Positions 7,627 through 15,806 of a DNA stretch of 39,608 nucleotides are shown piece after piece (within the stretch, counting starts at the first letter, position 1; each line of letters starts with the position of its first letter). The position numbers and the translations under genes are program-made. Under the pieces are notes generated by a model. The model worked only from the letters and a program-made list of their open reading frames with translations, made no database searches and was not told where the DNA came from. The stretch is from Bacteroidaceae bacterium (GTDB taxonomy: Bacteria > Bacteroidota > Bacteroidia > Bacteroidales > Bacteroidaceae): positions 1 to 39,608 of the forward strand of contig JAFXVZ010000026.1 of NCBI GenBank assembly GCA_017534535.1. Direction: 5' to 3'.

Positions 7627-9663
7627 TTAAATTGTTACACTTATTGTAAACTTAAAAGCCCTGCCTGGCATAGGGTAACTCTTCACAATAGCATATTGCT
7701 TATTGCCCAAGTTGATGCCATCCAAGCGAGCCGCCAACTCAAAGTTCTGAAACTTGAAAAAACGGTACAGGGCTGCTCCCCATTCACCATAACCTGGAAG
7801 TCGGTTATCAGGCTTATGATCCTCTACCGTATAGCGTGCACTCGCCAAAGTACTGTGTACCACCACATTCACCCACGGATTCTCCCAAGTAAGAGAAGCT
7901 GACCCAGAGTTCTTGGGGGTATAGACTATCTGATTCTTGTAGTATTGCGATTGTGGGTCAGTGAGGTTGGAAGCAGACTGTAATGTATAAGAAGCATTCA
8001 GCAACAGTTGGTGTTTTTTAGCCAAAGCCACAGTGGCTTCTACATTCACATCGGCGCCCCATATATCCACACGGCCCAGATTAATCATTGTCCAAAAGAA
8101 CATATTGAAGGGAACCGCTATTATCTTATCTTTCACACGGTTGTAATAGCCATCGGCAGTAATATTAAGATTTGCCAACCAATGATTACTCTGCTGTAAA
8201 CCATAGGTTACACCCACATTCAGTTGGCGAGCTACCTCAGGACGGATGTCCCTACTGCTATACCTGGCAAAATAGTTTTCGCTGAAAGTCGCCACTCGAA
8301 AAACATCTTTATAGGCGGCACGCAAATAAAGGTCTTGGCCTCTGAAAGGTTTGTACGATAACGACAAAGAGGGGGACAACCGGTTAGCACTCCGAGAGCC
8401 AACACCATTCTTGGCTCCATTATCGTATATCGAAGCCAACAAGCGAGCAGTCAGCAACCAATACTTGCCTTGATATTTGGCAGTGAAGGTTTGCAGTAAG
8501 GTATTGCGATAAGGCCGAGTACCAGCGGTTGTATTGCTATTGAGGTTGTTATAGGAATAGTCGGCACCGTAAGCCAAAGCCCAGTGTTCATCAGGTGTAA
8601 ACATCAATGTGCCTGAACCATAATACTCTCGCTGGTAGTAATAGTTACTGAGTTCTCCCCCAGGATATTGGTTGCCAACATCCTTGTAATGGGTATAAGC
8701 CCAGTTGAACTTGCCGTTAAGTTGCAGGTGCCACAGCGAACCCAAAAGGGTTTGATAGTGCAACTGTGTAAAGAAGTTGCGGTCTATTTCCTGCTCCTTG
8801 CTCACATTGTTGTACAAAATCACAGGACCAGGCAGCTGGCGAAAAGAGTTATAATAATACATCTTACCCTGTAGCAAACCTGTTTCGGAAGTATGTACCG
8901 TCAAATTCGCCTCCCCACGATAGGTTTCGATGAAATTGTTATTACGCTTCTCAGTAGTAACATACTTACCATTCACCAAGCGGAAAGGATATTGGTTATC
9001 GGCACGCAGGTAATCGCCATAAGCCGACAAACTAACTCTTTCCCCAAGTTGCTGGTCGTATCTGAGATAAGGGTTCAACAAACCAAAAGAACCAGTCTTG
9101 ACTTCTGCTTTTAGACGATAGGACTTATCAACAAAGTCGGGCACTTCAGTTTGGAGCCTTAACACAGCTGCCGAAGCCACTGTTCTGGCTGGCAGGAAGA
9201 TATCATCATTATCGCCAATGGTCAATGATAGCGAACGGATATTGTCGAGTGAGAAACGAGAAAGGTCTATCTGTCCACTTTGGGCATCAGTGATGGTAAT
9301 CCCATCATATGCCACCGCCGTATGTTGCGAGCCCAAACTCCTTACAGAGACAGTCTTGACCCCACCAGCACCTCCATAATCTCTAACATTCACGCCAGAA
9401 AAGCGTCGCAAAGCATCACTTAGGTCGGTAACTCCCTGCGAGAGCATCTGTTTCTGGGTAAACTGCAAAGTAGGAGCCGTACTGATTACATTTCTACTTC
9501 GACCAGTAGTACTTACGGTCACTTCATCAATGACATGAATCTTATCCGCAATAGTATCTGTCACCTGATTCTGTGCTTGTAAACCTATGGGCATAACAAC
9601 CAAACAGAGTGCCCAAAGCACACTGCACGCAGAGCCAGCCAATTGTATGAGTTTATCTATCAT
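7627..9663 (-). CDS. btuB: TonB-dependent cobalamin receptor (BtuB)
   Basis: Outer-membrane receptor importing cobalamin with energy from TonB-ExbBD. At 678 aa it has a signal peptide (about 1-30), a TonB-box-like segment IDEVTVST (about 46-53), a plug domain (about 60-165, with QKQMLSQGVTDLSDALRR and GVKTVSVRSLGSQHTAVAYD), and a beta-barrel with alternating aromatic strands to a C-terminal strand. Unlike SusC proteins it lacks the carboxypeptidase-regulatory N-terminal domain and no SusD follows. It is the first gene after the cobalamin riboswitch and is followed by btuG, btuF and btuC. The ATG at 9663 begins MIDKLIQLAG and fits the signal peptide. Confidence 0.92.
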   Translation of the reverse strand: MIDKLIQLAGSACSVLWALCLVVMPIGLQAQNQVTDTIADKIHVIDEVTVSTTGRSRNVISTAPTLQFTQKQMLSQGVTDLSDALRRFSGVNVRDYGGAGGVKTVSVRSLGSQHTAVAYDGITITDAQSGQIDLSRFSLDNIRSLSLTIGDNDDIFLPARTVASAAVLRLQTEVPDFVDKSYRLKAEVKTGSFGLLNPYLRYDQQLGERVSLSAYGDYLRADNQYPFRLVNGKYVTTEKRNNNFIETYRGEANLTVHTSETGLLQGKMYYYNSFRQLPGPVILYNNVSKEQEIDRNFFTQLHYQTLLGSLWHLQLNGKFNWAYTHYKDVGNQYPGGELSNYYYQREYYGSGTLMFTPDEHWALAYGADYSYNNLNSNTTAGTRPYRNTLLQTFTAKYQGKYWLLTARLLASIYDNGAKNGVGSRSANRLSPSLSLSYKPFRGQDLYLRAAYKDVFRVATFSENYFARYSSRDIRPEVARQLNVGVTYGLQQSNHWLANLNITADGYYNRVKDKIIAVPFNMFFWTMINLGRVDIWGADVNVEATVALAKKHQLLLNASYTLQSASNLTDPQSQYYKNQIVYTPKNSGSASLTWENPWVNVVVHSTLASARYTVEDHKPDNRLPGYGEWGAALYRFFKFQNFELAARLDGINLGNKQYAIVKSYPMPGRAFKFTISVTI

Positions 9664-9710
9664 CTTTGCGTATCAGAGTCATGCACGTCCTCGAATGCAT
9701 TTATCTACAT

Positions 9711-9880
9711 TATGCTTTGCAGGTCTTCTGACTTATTCCATGTCTGTGGCCTTCCCACCCACTAAGGGCAGTGGCAAAGATTCACAGACACCATATGGAA
9801 ATCACAGCAGCGGGACTGCTCGGGATTTGCACCCGATTCCCTTTTCACCCTCCTCCTCGAATAGAAGAGTTGGAACAAAG
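9711..9880 (-). promoter_or_regulatory. Cobalamin (B12/AdoCbl) riboswitch
   Basis: On the minus strand the leader carries the class features in order: AAAAGGGAATCGGGTGCAAA with CCCGAGCAGTCCCGCTGCTG (about 9801-9847), a GCCACTG/CAGTGG-rich core, and the B12 box AAGTCAGAAGACCTGC (9720-9735). It lies 47 nt upstream of btuB, so cobalamin is expected to lower expression of the btuBGFC operon. Outer limits are estimated from the promoter on one side and the end of the B12 box on the other. Confidence 0.96.
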
Positions 9881-9886
9881 CGGGCA

Positions 9887-9894
9887 CAAAGATA
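9887..9894 (-). promoter_or_regulatory. Promoter -7 box for the riboswitch and btu operon
   Basis: TATCTTTG on the minus strand matches TAnnTTTG and lies just ahead of the riboswitch, placing the start of transcription near 9880. A good -33 box is not obvious. It is only 40 nt past the fbp stop codon. Confidence 0.65.
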
Positions 9895-9933
9895 CGCAAT
9901 ATTTTGCAATAAATAATGTAAAAATGTAATAAT

Positions 9934-11928
9934 TCAATCTTTCTCCTGTACCAAACCGCTGCGAAAGGCCACGAGGAGTTTCTGCAGGTCATTGATCTGT
10001 TCTCGAATCTCCCTTCCCTTATCTGTATCTCTCACTAACACGCGTTGCTGGGTGTAATCCACTAAAAAGATGGTAGATTTGATATCAAGGCCTTCCTTGA
10101 TGGCTTTCTCCCTACTTTCGAATGGTTCATGCTGTACCAGCTGGAAGCCGTGACTATGATATACCAACGTATAACCAGCGATACCCGTAGTAGGTTGATA
10201 TGCTTTCGAGAAACCTCCGTCAATCACCAAAAGCTTTCCGTCAGCCTTCACAGGTTTCTCACCCTTAATGGTTCGTACGGGCACGTGACCGTTGATAATA
10301 TGCGAGTGCGATCCTGGCTCTATGCCAAACTCCCTGAGGATATTATCGCACACCTCAGCTTGGTCACGAAGTTCGTAATAATGTCCCTTTTCCTCCTTGT
10401 GGGTCTCCTTATCAGCCACGAAAATACGCTCGAACGTTGCCATCTTGCTCTTGTCGAAGGTAGGAGTATCTGCACCACACCACAGATACCACGCATAATC
10501 CATTGCATTGCGTTTGCGTTCTTTGTCGTGGTCTTCATAATAAGCAGAACGCAGCATACGGTCGGCTTTCTGCAGCAGGTTCTTGCCCCAGTATTCCTTC
10601 TGACCAATCTGCACATGCTTGAAGGTACCATCGGCATTCAGCGGAATAGAGGCGTGGAACAGCAGGTTACTGTTGCTTACCTTATACATACTGCCATTTG
10701 AGAACAAGCAATGCATATGTTTGCGCAACTTCTCGCTATTCATGAACGAAGCATACATTTTGTCCATGATGTCTCGCTCCTCATCGGTAAGCTTGTAAGG
10801 ATCTACAGGGTCAACGGTAGGCAAAAAAGTGTCGAGCATCTCATAATCCTTATCGCCAATCCTGATAGTGCCTTTTTGGAAATCAATTTTATCCAACAGT
10901 AGGCGGTCTTCCATCTGATATTCAGGATGTCGATGAATAATCTCTGCCTCCAACTTAAACTGAATGATGGTGATGGCCTTGTGCATTTGCGATATCAATC
11001 GCTGGGTCTTCTCGTCAGGCTTATTGTCGCTGAACTCGCTGAGCACAGGCATAAAGCGAGTGCAAGGGTCATCCTTGTAAGTATCCATCGCAAAAGTAGC
11101 CAACGGCAAGAGGTTGATACCATAGCCGTCCTCCAAAGTGGTGAGGTTGGCATAGTGCATACACATGCGAATCACGTTGGCGATACAAGCCATATTGCCA
11201 GAGGCTGCTCCCATCCAAAGCACATCGTGGTTACCCCATTGGATATCAAAATTATGATAATCACAAAGGGTATCCATAATAATATGAGCACCAGTACCCC
11301 TATCAAAGATGTCACCCACAATATGTAGCGAGTCAATACAAAGGCGTTGTATTAGGTTACACATCGCCACGATAAACGCATCTGCCCGACGAGTTGAGAT
11401 AATAGTCCTGATGATACCATCCAGATAAGCCTCCTTATTATGGTCCCCGCCCGATTCGTGCAGCAACTCTTGGATGATGTATTCAAAATCCTTCGGCAAT
11501 GCCTTGCGAACCTTTGAGCGGGTATATTTCGACGATACATTCTGGCACACACGCACCAATCGGTTCAGCGTAATCCTATACCAGTCGTTCAAATCCTCCT
11601 CCTCCTTCTTGATGAGCCTCAGCTTCTCCTCGGGATAGTAAATCAGCGTGCAGAGGTCCTTCTTCTCTTGGTCTCGCAGGGAGTGGGCAAAGATTTCATT
11701 CACCTTGCGTTTCACGGTACCCGAGGCATTCTTCAGTACATGCTGAAACGCCTCATACTCACCATGTACATCACTCAGGAAATGCTCCGTACCCTTGGGC
11801 AGGTTCAGTATTGCCTCTAAGTTGATAATCTCCGAGCTGGCGGCGGCGATGGTTGGGAAACTGCGTGCCAACAGCTGCAAATAGCGCACATCATCCACTA
11901 AATCTTCGGGGGTCAGGTTGTCAGTCAT
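9934..11928 (-). CDS. fbp: Fructose-1,6-bisphosphatase, class III
   Basis: Gluconeogenic enzyme removing the 1-phosphate of fructose 1,6-bisphosphate; cytoplasmic. The 664-aa length and metallophosphoesterase motifs identify the class III (Firmicutes/Bacteroidetes) family: HFLSDVHGEYEAF (D53, H55), GDIFDRGTGAH, WGNHDVLWMGAASGN and a late INGHVPV. Class I and II enzymes are about half this length. The ATG at 11928 (MTDNLTPEDL) is chosen. The only extension begins at a TTG ten codons upstream. It is a single gene: its terminator-side flank runs directly into the btu promoter with no hairpin seen between. A strong terminator of the upstream gene lies at 12005-12052. Confidence 0.95.
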   Translation of the reverse strand: MTDNLTPEDLVDDVRYLQLLARSFPTIAAASSEIINLEAILNLPKGTEHFLSDVHGEYEAFQHVLKNASGTVKRKVNEIFAHSLRDQEKKDLCTLIYYPEEKLRLIKKEEEDLNDWYRITLNRLVRVCQNVSSKYTRSKVRKALPKDFEYIIQELLHESGGDHNKEAYLDGIIRTIISTRRADAFIVAMCNLIQRLCIDSLHIVGDIFDRGTGAHIIMDTLCDYHNFDIQWGNHDVLWMGAASGNMACIANVIRMCMHYANLTTLEDGYGINLLPLATFAMDTYKDDPCTRFMPVLSEFSDNKPDEKTQRLISQMHKAITIIQFKLEAEIIHRHPEYQMEDRLLLDKIDFQKGTIRIGDKDYEMLDTFLPTVDPVDPYKLTDEERDIMDKMYASFMNSEKLRKHMHCLFSNGSMYKVSNSNLLFHASIPLNADGTFKHVQIGQKEYWGKNLLQKADRMLRSAYYEDHDKERKRNAMDYAWYLWCGADTPTFDKSKMATFERIFVADKETHKEEKGHYYELRDQAEVCDNILREFGIEPGSHSHIINGHVPVRTIKGEKPVKADGKLLVIDGGFSKAYQPTTGIAGYTLVYHSHGFQLVQHEPFESREKAIKEGLDIKSTIFLVDYTQQRVLVRDTDKGREIREQINDLQKLLVAFRSGLVQEKD

Positions 11929-12004
11929 ATCGTAATCTTTTAAATAGTATGTCTGCAAAGCTACAAAATAAAAAGGAGAAAAGCTATGGACAAACGTAAA
12001 AAGT

Positions 12005-12052
12005 TGAAAAAAGGGAGGAGCATTTCAAGTATTTGCCCTCTGATGCTCCTCC
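12005..12052 (-). terminator. Terminator of the fimbrillin-like gene
   Basis: Ten-base stem GGAGGAGCAT/ATGCTCCTCC (12014-12023 and 12043-12052). On the minus strand it is followed by CTTTTTTC. It separates the lipoprotein gene from fbp. Confidence 0.8.
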
Positions 12053-12062
12053 TTCATCACGG

Positions 12063-12980
12063 TTAATTACCGCTCAAGTCATAAGTGTTGGTGATAGATT
12101 CTGGCCAAGAAACATCAGCGATAGTGACGGCCCACGTACCGTCACTCTGAAAAAAAGTGCCGCTATAGTAGGTGTTATAGGCTGGCTTCATCTGAACGTT
12201 AGTAAACGTATGTGACTTGACAACCTCGTTCGATGCGTTATAGGCGGTTGCCTTAACGGTAACGCTAGCGTTACTTGAAGGGAGGAAAGTGTATATTCCG
12301 CAATGAATAATCGCATTGTCAGCTTTGTTACTCTGGTCGATAACACTCAGTTGCGTGCCGCTACCCACGCCAAGACCAGTAACTGGATTGAACGACATAC
12401 TGCCACCTGTCAACTCCAGAGCAAACGACTTCACCTCTGTTGGTTTGGGTTCCGTTTGGAACTCGAAACGGGCAACGGCGCGATTCAGGCTCACATTCAC
12501 AGTACCTGCCGTCAGAGCACTCTTCTGCAAGGTTCCATAATAATAGAAGGTGTCGTTCACCTTTTCACCCGTAGGATGAATGTTTGTAAGGGCTTCTATC
12601 TCCATCTCCACTTTTGAAGCAATGACCACCAAGCTATAAGTATCTGCCACCACTTTGGCAGAAATGTTTCCAAAATTCTCATCCTCAAATGTTTGAGTAA
12701 ACTCATACGCCTTTGTTTCGCCCTTGAACAGCGCCACATTCAGGTAAGACACATTCCCGTCCAATGAGGCACGAGTATTGGCGCCTAAACCCATCTCCTT
12801 CAGTGTCATATCAAAATCCACCATACTGAAAGTCACCTCAACCAACTCATCTTTATCTACATCTTTCACCAGCTGAGCCGTCAGTTCTTTACTCTCTGGT
12901 TCTTTGTTACCAATCTGATTCTCGCATGCGACAAGCATCATTGCACAGCACACAGCTATGCCATATAATCCTTTTTTCAT
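12063..12980 (-). CDS. Fimbrillin/Mfa-like (type V pilin family) lipoprotein
   Basis: Probable cell-envelope lipoprotein of the Bacteroidetes type V pilin/FimB-Mfa superfamily. The 305-aa product has a signal peptide ending LVAC with the lipidated Cys19. After a charged spacer comes NTRASLDG (about residues 68-75), whose arginine resembles the gingipain-type maturation site of these pilins. Two beta-sandwich halves follow; SLNRAVARFEFQ in the middle is a typical family segment, and the C-terminus ends in short strands (VTIADVSWPES). No neighbouring pilin, anchor or tip gene is present, so it is solitary. It could instead be a general surface adhesin. It is preceded by a 200-nt leader with a good promoter. 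Confidence 0.65.
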   Translation of the reverse strand: MKKGLYGIAVCCAMMLVACENQIGNKEPESKELTAQLVKDVDKDELVEVTFSMVDFDMTLKEMGLGANTRASLDGNVSYLNVALFKGETKAYEFTQTFEDENFGNISAKVVADTYSLVVIASKVEMEIEALTNIHPTGEKVNDTFYYYGTLQKSALTAGTVNVSLNRAVARFEFQTEPKPTEVKSFALELTGGSMSFNPVTGLGVGSGTQLSVIDQSNKADNAIIHCGIYTFLPSSNASVTVKATAYNASNEVVKSHTFTNVQMKPAYNTYYSGTFFQSDGTWAVTIADVSWPESITNTYDLSGN

Positions 12981-13038
12981 TGTTTTCAGTTTTTTAATTA
13001 ATAATGATGCATCATAACAAATCAGGGAACGATTCCTC

Positions 13039-13130
13039 CTTTTGCGGAAGCGTAGATAGCTAAATTAACAAGTCATGAAAAAGATGCAGCCTTCGTTGAC
13101 TGCAGGGGCGGTAAGGAACTTCCGCAAAAG
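13039..13130 (-). promoter_or_regulatory. Structured 5' leader of the fimbrillin-like gene
   Basis: A perfect 12-bp inverted repeat (13039-13050 CTTTTGCGGAAG with 13119-13130 CTTCCGCAAAAG) encloses 68 nt, including a small hairpin TGCAG/CTGCA (13085-13089, 13100-13104). The element lies inside the transcript expected from the promoter at 13189-13219 and overlaps a 34-codon ORF. No known riboswitch class was recognised. Confidence 0.5.
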
Positions 13131-13164
13131 AGACCTTTGACAATCCAATAATCATAGCCTTCAT
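13060..13164 (-). CDS. Possible 34-aa upstream ORF in the leader
   Basis: ATG at 13162-13164, starting MKAMIIGLSKVSFAEVPYRP, to TAG at 13060-13062. It starts about 18 nt after the predicted transcription start and spans the 3' arm of the 12-bp inverted repeat and the inner hairpin, so its translation would disrupt that fold. No family is recognised. It may be a regulatory leader peptide or chance. Confidence 0.3.
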   Translation of the reverse strand: MKAMIIGLSKVSFAEVPYRPCSQRRLHLFHDLLI

Positions 13165-13188
13165 TGTTTATGATGAATTTTTCGGATG

Positions 13189-13219
13189 CAAAGTTAAGAA
13201 ATGTTGTTTATTTAGCAAA
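13189..13219 (-). promoter_or_regulatory. Promoter of the fimbrillin-like gene
   Basis: On the minus strand TTTG (13216-13219), 19 nt, TAACTTTG (13189-13196), a full match to the Bacteroidetes vegetative promoter. Start of transcription is expected near 13182, giving a leader of about 200 nt. Confidence 0.75.
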
Positions 13220-13234
13220 CAAATCAGCTAAAAA

Positions 13235-13266
13235 TTTGCAGGATTAGAAAAAAGAGACTACATTTG
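13235..13266 (+). promoter_or_regulatory. Promoter of tRNA-Pro
   Basis: TTTG (13235-13238), 20 nt, TACATTTG (13259-13266): full TTTG/TAnnTTTG match, 41 nt before the tRNA. It is divergent from the promoter at 13189-13219. Confidence 0.75.
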
Positions 13267-13307
13267 CATCCGCAAATCGGGTTACGATGCTCGTTTGGCG
13301 AGTGTTT

Positions 13308-13382
13308 CGGGGTGTAGCTCAGTCCGGTTAGAGTATACGTCTGGGGGGCGTGGGGTCGCTAGTTCGAATCTAGTCACCCCGA
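13308..13382 (+). tRNA. tRNA-Pro (anticodon GGG)
   Basis: Acceptor strands CGGGGTG/CACCCCG, D arm GCTC/GAGT, anticodon stem TACGT/GCGTG with loop CTGGGGG (anticodon GGG), T arm GCTAG-TTCGAAT-CTAGT and discriminator A13382. The next bases are CAA, so CCA is not encoded. A dedicated promoter and terminator flank it. Confidence 0.95.
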
Positions 13383-13395
13383 CAACGCAAGGAGC

Positions 13396-13427
13396 AGGAG
13401 GTAGTTTTCACTACCTCCTATTTTTTT
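13396..13427 (+). terminator. Rho-independent terminator after tRNA-Pro
   Basis: Ten-base stem AGGAGGTAGT/ACTACCTCCT around TTTC, followed by A and seven T. Confidence 0.9.
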
Positions 13428-13435
13428 GCGGCAAC

Positions 13436-13496
13436 TTACTTCAAGCTGAAGGCTCAATTGCTTGAAGTAATTGGGTCTTTTACTTGAAGTAATTGG
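13436..13496. repeat. Short inverted and direct repeats after tRNA-Pro
   Basis: TTACTTCAAG (13436-13445) is followed by two direct copies of CTTGAAGTAATTGG (13461-13474, 13483-13496), 22 nt apart. The first ten bases of each copy form the reverse complement of the left element. Purpose unknown; no gene overlaps it. Confidence 0.7.
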
Positions 13497-13550
13497 TGCA
13501 AGAGAGATTATGTGTCGAAAATCGAGTTGTCGTGATATGGTCTGCTTCTG

Positions 13551-14414
13551 TTAGAATTCAGCATTAGTACCAAAGTCTATCTCAGCGGCACACTGATAAC
13601 CTTCATCGTAGAGGGCTTGAAGCTTTTGTACATTCTTCTCCATGCGACCCACCTGAATGGGGTTGACAGGACGAATGACCAGGGCTTTGCCCTCACGTTC
13701 CATCTGCTCCAGTTTGTTAAGCTGGCGGTTGTACATCTGACCTCGCAAGCGGATGGCCTCCTTGAGAAGTGGATATCGGCGATAGAGGAACCCAGGGATA
13801 TAGGGTTTCTTCTCGCTCTTGCGATAACCGGCATTGCGGGTGAGCACCACCACCACTTTCTGATAGCCCTGACTGAAAGCTCGTTCGAAGGGGATGGAGT
13901 CGGTGATGCCACCATCAAGCTGCGGACGGCCATCTACCATCGCAATCGGACAACCGAAAGGCAAGCTGCACGTAGCAGTAACAATGTCGATGATGCGCTT
14001 CGGGTCGTGCTTTTCTTCCCAATAGACAGCCTTGCCCGTCTGGCAATCGGTAGTGACCATCTCGAACCGCTCGGGGTTCTGCTCATAAACATCATAATGA
14101 TAAGGTATAATCCGCTCAGGGAATTCGTGGAATATCAGGTGGAAGTCCATGATGTTTCGTTGGGTAAGAAGGGGCTTCAAGCCTATGTAATTGTACTTCT
14201 TCATCAAGTCGATGTTTGCCACCTTTGCCCTACCCCGCTGATAGGACATATAGGAGATACCGTTGCTGGCACCAGCACTCACACCTACGACGTATGGAAA
14301 ACGGATGCCCCGATCCATGAAGTTGTCGAGCACACCGCAAGTGAACACCCCTCGCATGCCTCCTCCCTCCAACACGAGGGCTGTTTTATCGTCAATAATA
14401 ACCCTTTGAGTCAT
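13551..14414 (-). CDS. Patatin-like phospholipase family protein
   Basis: Predicted cytoplasmic acyl hydrolase with a Ser-Asp dyad. The oxyanion-hole loop GGGMRG is at residues 17-22, the nucleophile S46 lies in GVSAG and the partner D167 in DGG. At 287 aa it matches the small bacterial RssA/YjjU-like patatins. There is no signal peptide. It has its own TAnnTTTG promoter at 14434-14441, divergent from the peptidase gene. The substrate cannot be told from sequence. No terminator was seen downstream; about 170 nt of non-coding sequence separates its stop from tRNA-Pro. Confidence 0.88.
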   Translation of the reverse strand: MTQRVIIDDKTALVLEGGGMRGVFTCGVLDNFMDRGIRFPYVVGVSAGASNGISYMSYQRGRAKVANIDLMKKYNYIGLKPLLTQRNIMDFHLIFHEFPERIIPYHYDVYEQNPERFEMVTTDCQTGKAVYWEEKHDPKRIIDIVTATCSLPFGCPIAMVDGRPQLDGGITDSIPFERAFSQGYQKVVVVLTRNAGYRKSEKKPYIPGFLYRRYPLLKEAIRLRGQMYNRQLNKLEQMEREGKALVIRPVNPIQVGRMEKNVQKLQALYDEGYQCAAEIDFGTNAEF

Positions 14415-14433
14415 GTTTTTATATTTTTTAGAG

Positions 14434-14441
14434 CAAAGATA
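14434..14441 (-). promoter_or_regulatory. Promoter -7 box of the patatin-like gene
   Basis: TATCTTTG on the minus strand, 20 nt before the ATG, implying a very short leader of about 13 nt. Confidence 0.6.
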
Positions 14442-14463
14442 AGCATTTTTAAGATATTTTGTT

Positions 14464-14471
14464 TAACTTTG
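14464..14471 (+). promoter_or_regulatory. Promoter -7 box of the peptidase gene
   Basis: TAACTTTG on the plus strand, 40 nt before the ATG at 14511. It is divergent from the patatin promoter 23 nt away. Confidence 0.6.
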
Positions 14472-14510
14472 CAAGGTTTGTTGGGAAATAAAATTCAAAA
14501 TTCAATAATT

Positions 14511-15716
14511 ATGATGAAGAAAACATTGTTATTTGCTGCTTTAGGTCTGATGAGCCTCAATATAGCAGCACAGAATGCCCCCAAAGAAGACGAGGGCTAC
14601 AAGTTTACTGTAGTGAAGGAAATTCCAATTACCAGTGTGAAGAATCAGGCTCGCGCCGGCACGTGCTGGTGCTATTCTGGCTTGGGTTTCCTGGAAGCAG
14701 AGTTGCTGAAGGCTGGTAAGGGCACTTACGATTTCAGCGAGATGTTCATCGTGAAGAACACTTATATGGATCGTGCCGATTATGCCGTTCGCACACATGG
14801 TGATGTAAGTTTCTCACAAGGTGGCTCTTTCTACGATGTAATTTATGGTATGGAGCATTTCGGCTTGGTACCTGACGAGGTGATGCCTGCGGGCAAAATG
14901 TATGGCGACACCATCAGTAATCACTCTGAGCTGAGTGCCATCGCTGATGCTGCTGTTGCTGCTATCGCTAAGGGACGTCTGCGCAGCTTACAGCACGACA
15001 ATGACAACAACCTGCTGTGGAAGAAGGCTGTGAAGGCTATCCACGATGTGTATCTGGGCGAAGACCCAACATCTTTCACTTATCAGGGAAAGACCTACAC
15101 TCCGAAGAGTTTCTACGAGAGCACAGGCTTGAAGGCAAGCGACTATATCTCACTGACTTCTTACACTCATCATCCATTCTATGAACCATTCGTGCTGGAG
15201 ATTCAGGACAACTGGCGTTGGGCTCAGAGCTATAACCTGCCTCTTGACGAGTTCATGGATGTGTTTGACTATGCTATCAACAACGGTTACACCGTATTGT
15301 GGGGCTCTGACGTAAGCGAGGAAGGTTTCAACCGTCAGGGTGTAGGTGTTTTACCTGACATCGATAAGGTGGTGGAACTGAGCGGTTCAGATATGGCTCA
15401 TTGGCTGAAACTACCTGCTACCGAGCGCGATGTAACATCAAAGCCTATGCCTCAGAAGTGGGTGACACAGGCTGAACGCCAGCTGGCTTATGACAATTAT
15501 GAGACTACCGACGATCATGGTATGTTGATCTACGGTACTGCTAAGGACCAAAATGGCACCGACTACTATATGGTGAAGAACTCTTGGGGCGACAGCGGTA
15601 AGTATCATGGTCTGTGGTATGTGTCAAAAGCTTTCGTTCGCTATAAGACTATGAATATTCTGGTGAACAAGAAGGCTGTGCCAAAGGCTATCTTGGATAA
15701 GCTGGGAGTTAAATAA
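14511..15716 (+). CDS. Secreted C1B cysteine peptidase (bleomycin hydrolase/aminopeptidase C-like)
   Basis: Papain-fold cysteine peptidase of the PepC/bleomycin hydrolase family. The 401-aa product carries the catalytic Cys52 in RAGTCWCYSG, the histidine in TTDDHGMLIYG and the asparagine in VKNSWGDSG. The N-terminus (MMKKTLLFAALGLMSLNIAA, then Q21) is a signal peptide, so this copy acts in the periplasm or beyond, whereas classical PepC is cytoplasmic. ATG at 14511 or 14514 are both plausible. The reading frame is open far upstream, but that part overlaps the opposite patatin gene and is not coding. The gene is single, with its own promoter and a terminator at 15737-15778. Confidence 0.9.
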   Translation: MMKKTLLFAALGLMSLNIAAQNAPKEDEGYKFTVVKEIPITSVKNQARAGTCWCYSGLGFLEAELLKAGKGTYDFSEMFIVKNTYMDRADYAVRTHGDVSFSQGGSFYDVIYGMEHFGLVPDEVMPAGKMYGDTISNHSELSAIADAAVAAIAKGRLRSLQHDNDNNLLWKKAVKAIHDVYLGEDPTSFTYQGKTYTPKSFYESTGLKASDYISLTSYTHHPFYEPFVLEIQDNWRWAQSYNLPLDEFMDVFDYAINNGYTVLWGSDVSEEGFNRQGVGVLPDIDKVVELSGSDMAHWLKLPATERDVTSKPMPQKWVTQAERQLAYDNYETTDDHGMLIYGTAKDQNGTDYYMVKNSWGDSGKYHGLWYVSKAFVRYKTMNILVNKKAVPKAILDKLGVK

Positions 15717-15736
15717 GATTGACGATTGAAGATTAT

Positions 15737-15778
15737 AAAAGTGGAGATGGGAGGACCCTTTCTCCACTTTTTTCTTTT
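15737..15778 (+). terminator. Terminator of the C1B peptidase gene
   Basis: Stem AAAAGTGGAGA/TCTCCACTTTT (15737-15747, 15761-15771), 13-nt loop, then a T-rich run. Confidence 0.85.
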
Positions 15779-15806
15779 TATATATGGTGGAGTAAAAAAA
15801 AAACTG

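Noticed and set aside
13617-14510. Long open frame running into the C1B peptidase from upstream
   Set aside because: It lies opposite the patatin-like gene, which has all catalytic motifs. The peptidase has a clear signal peptide at 14511 and its own promoter. The extension is a shadow.
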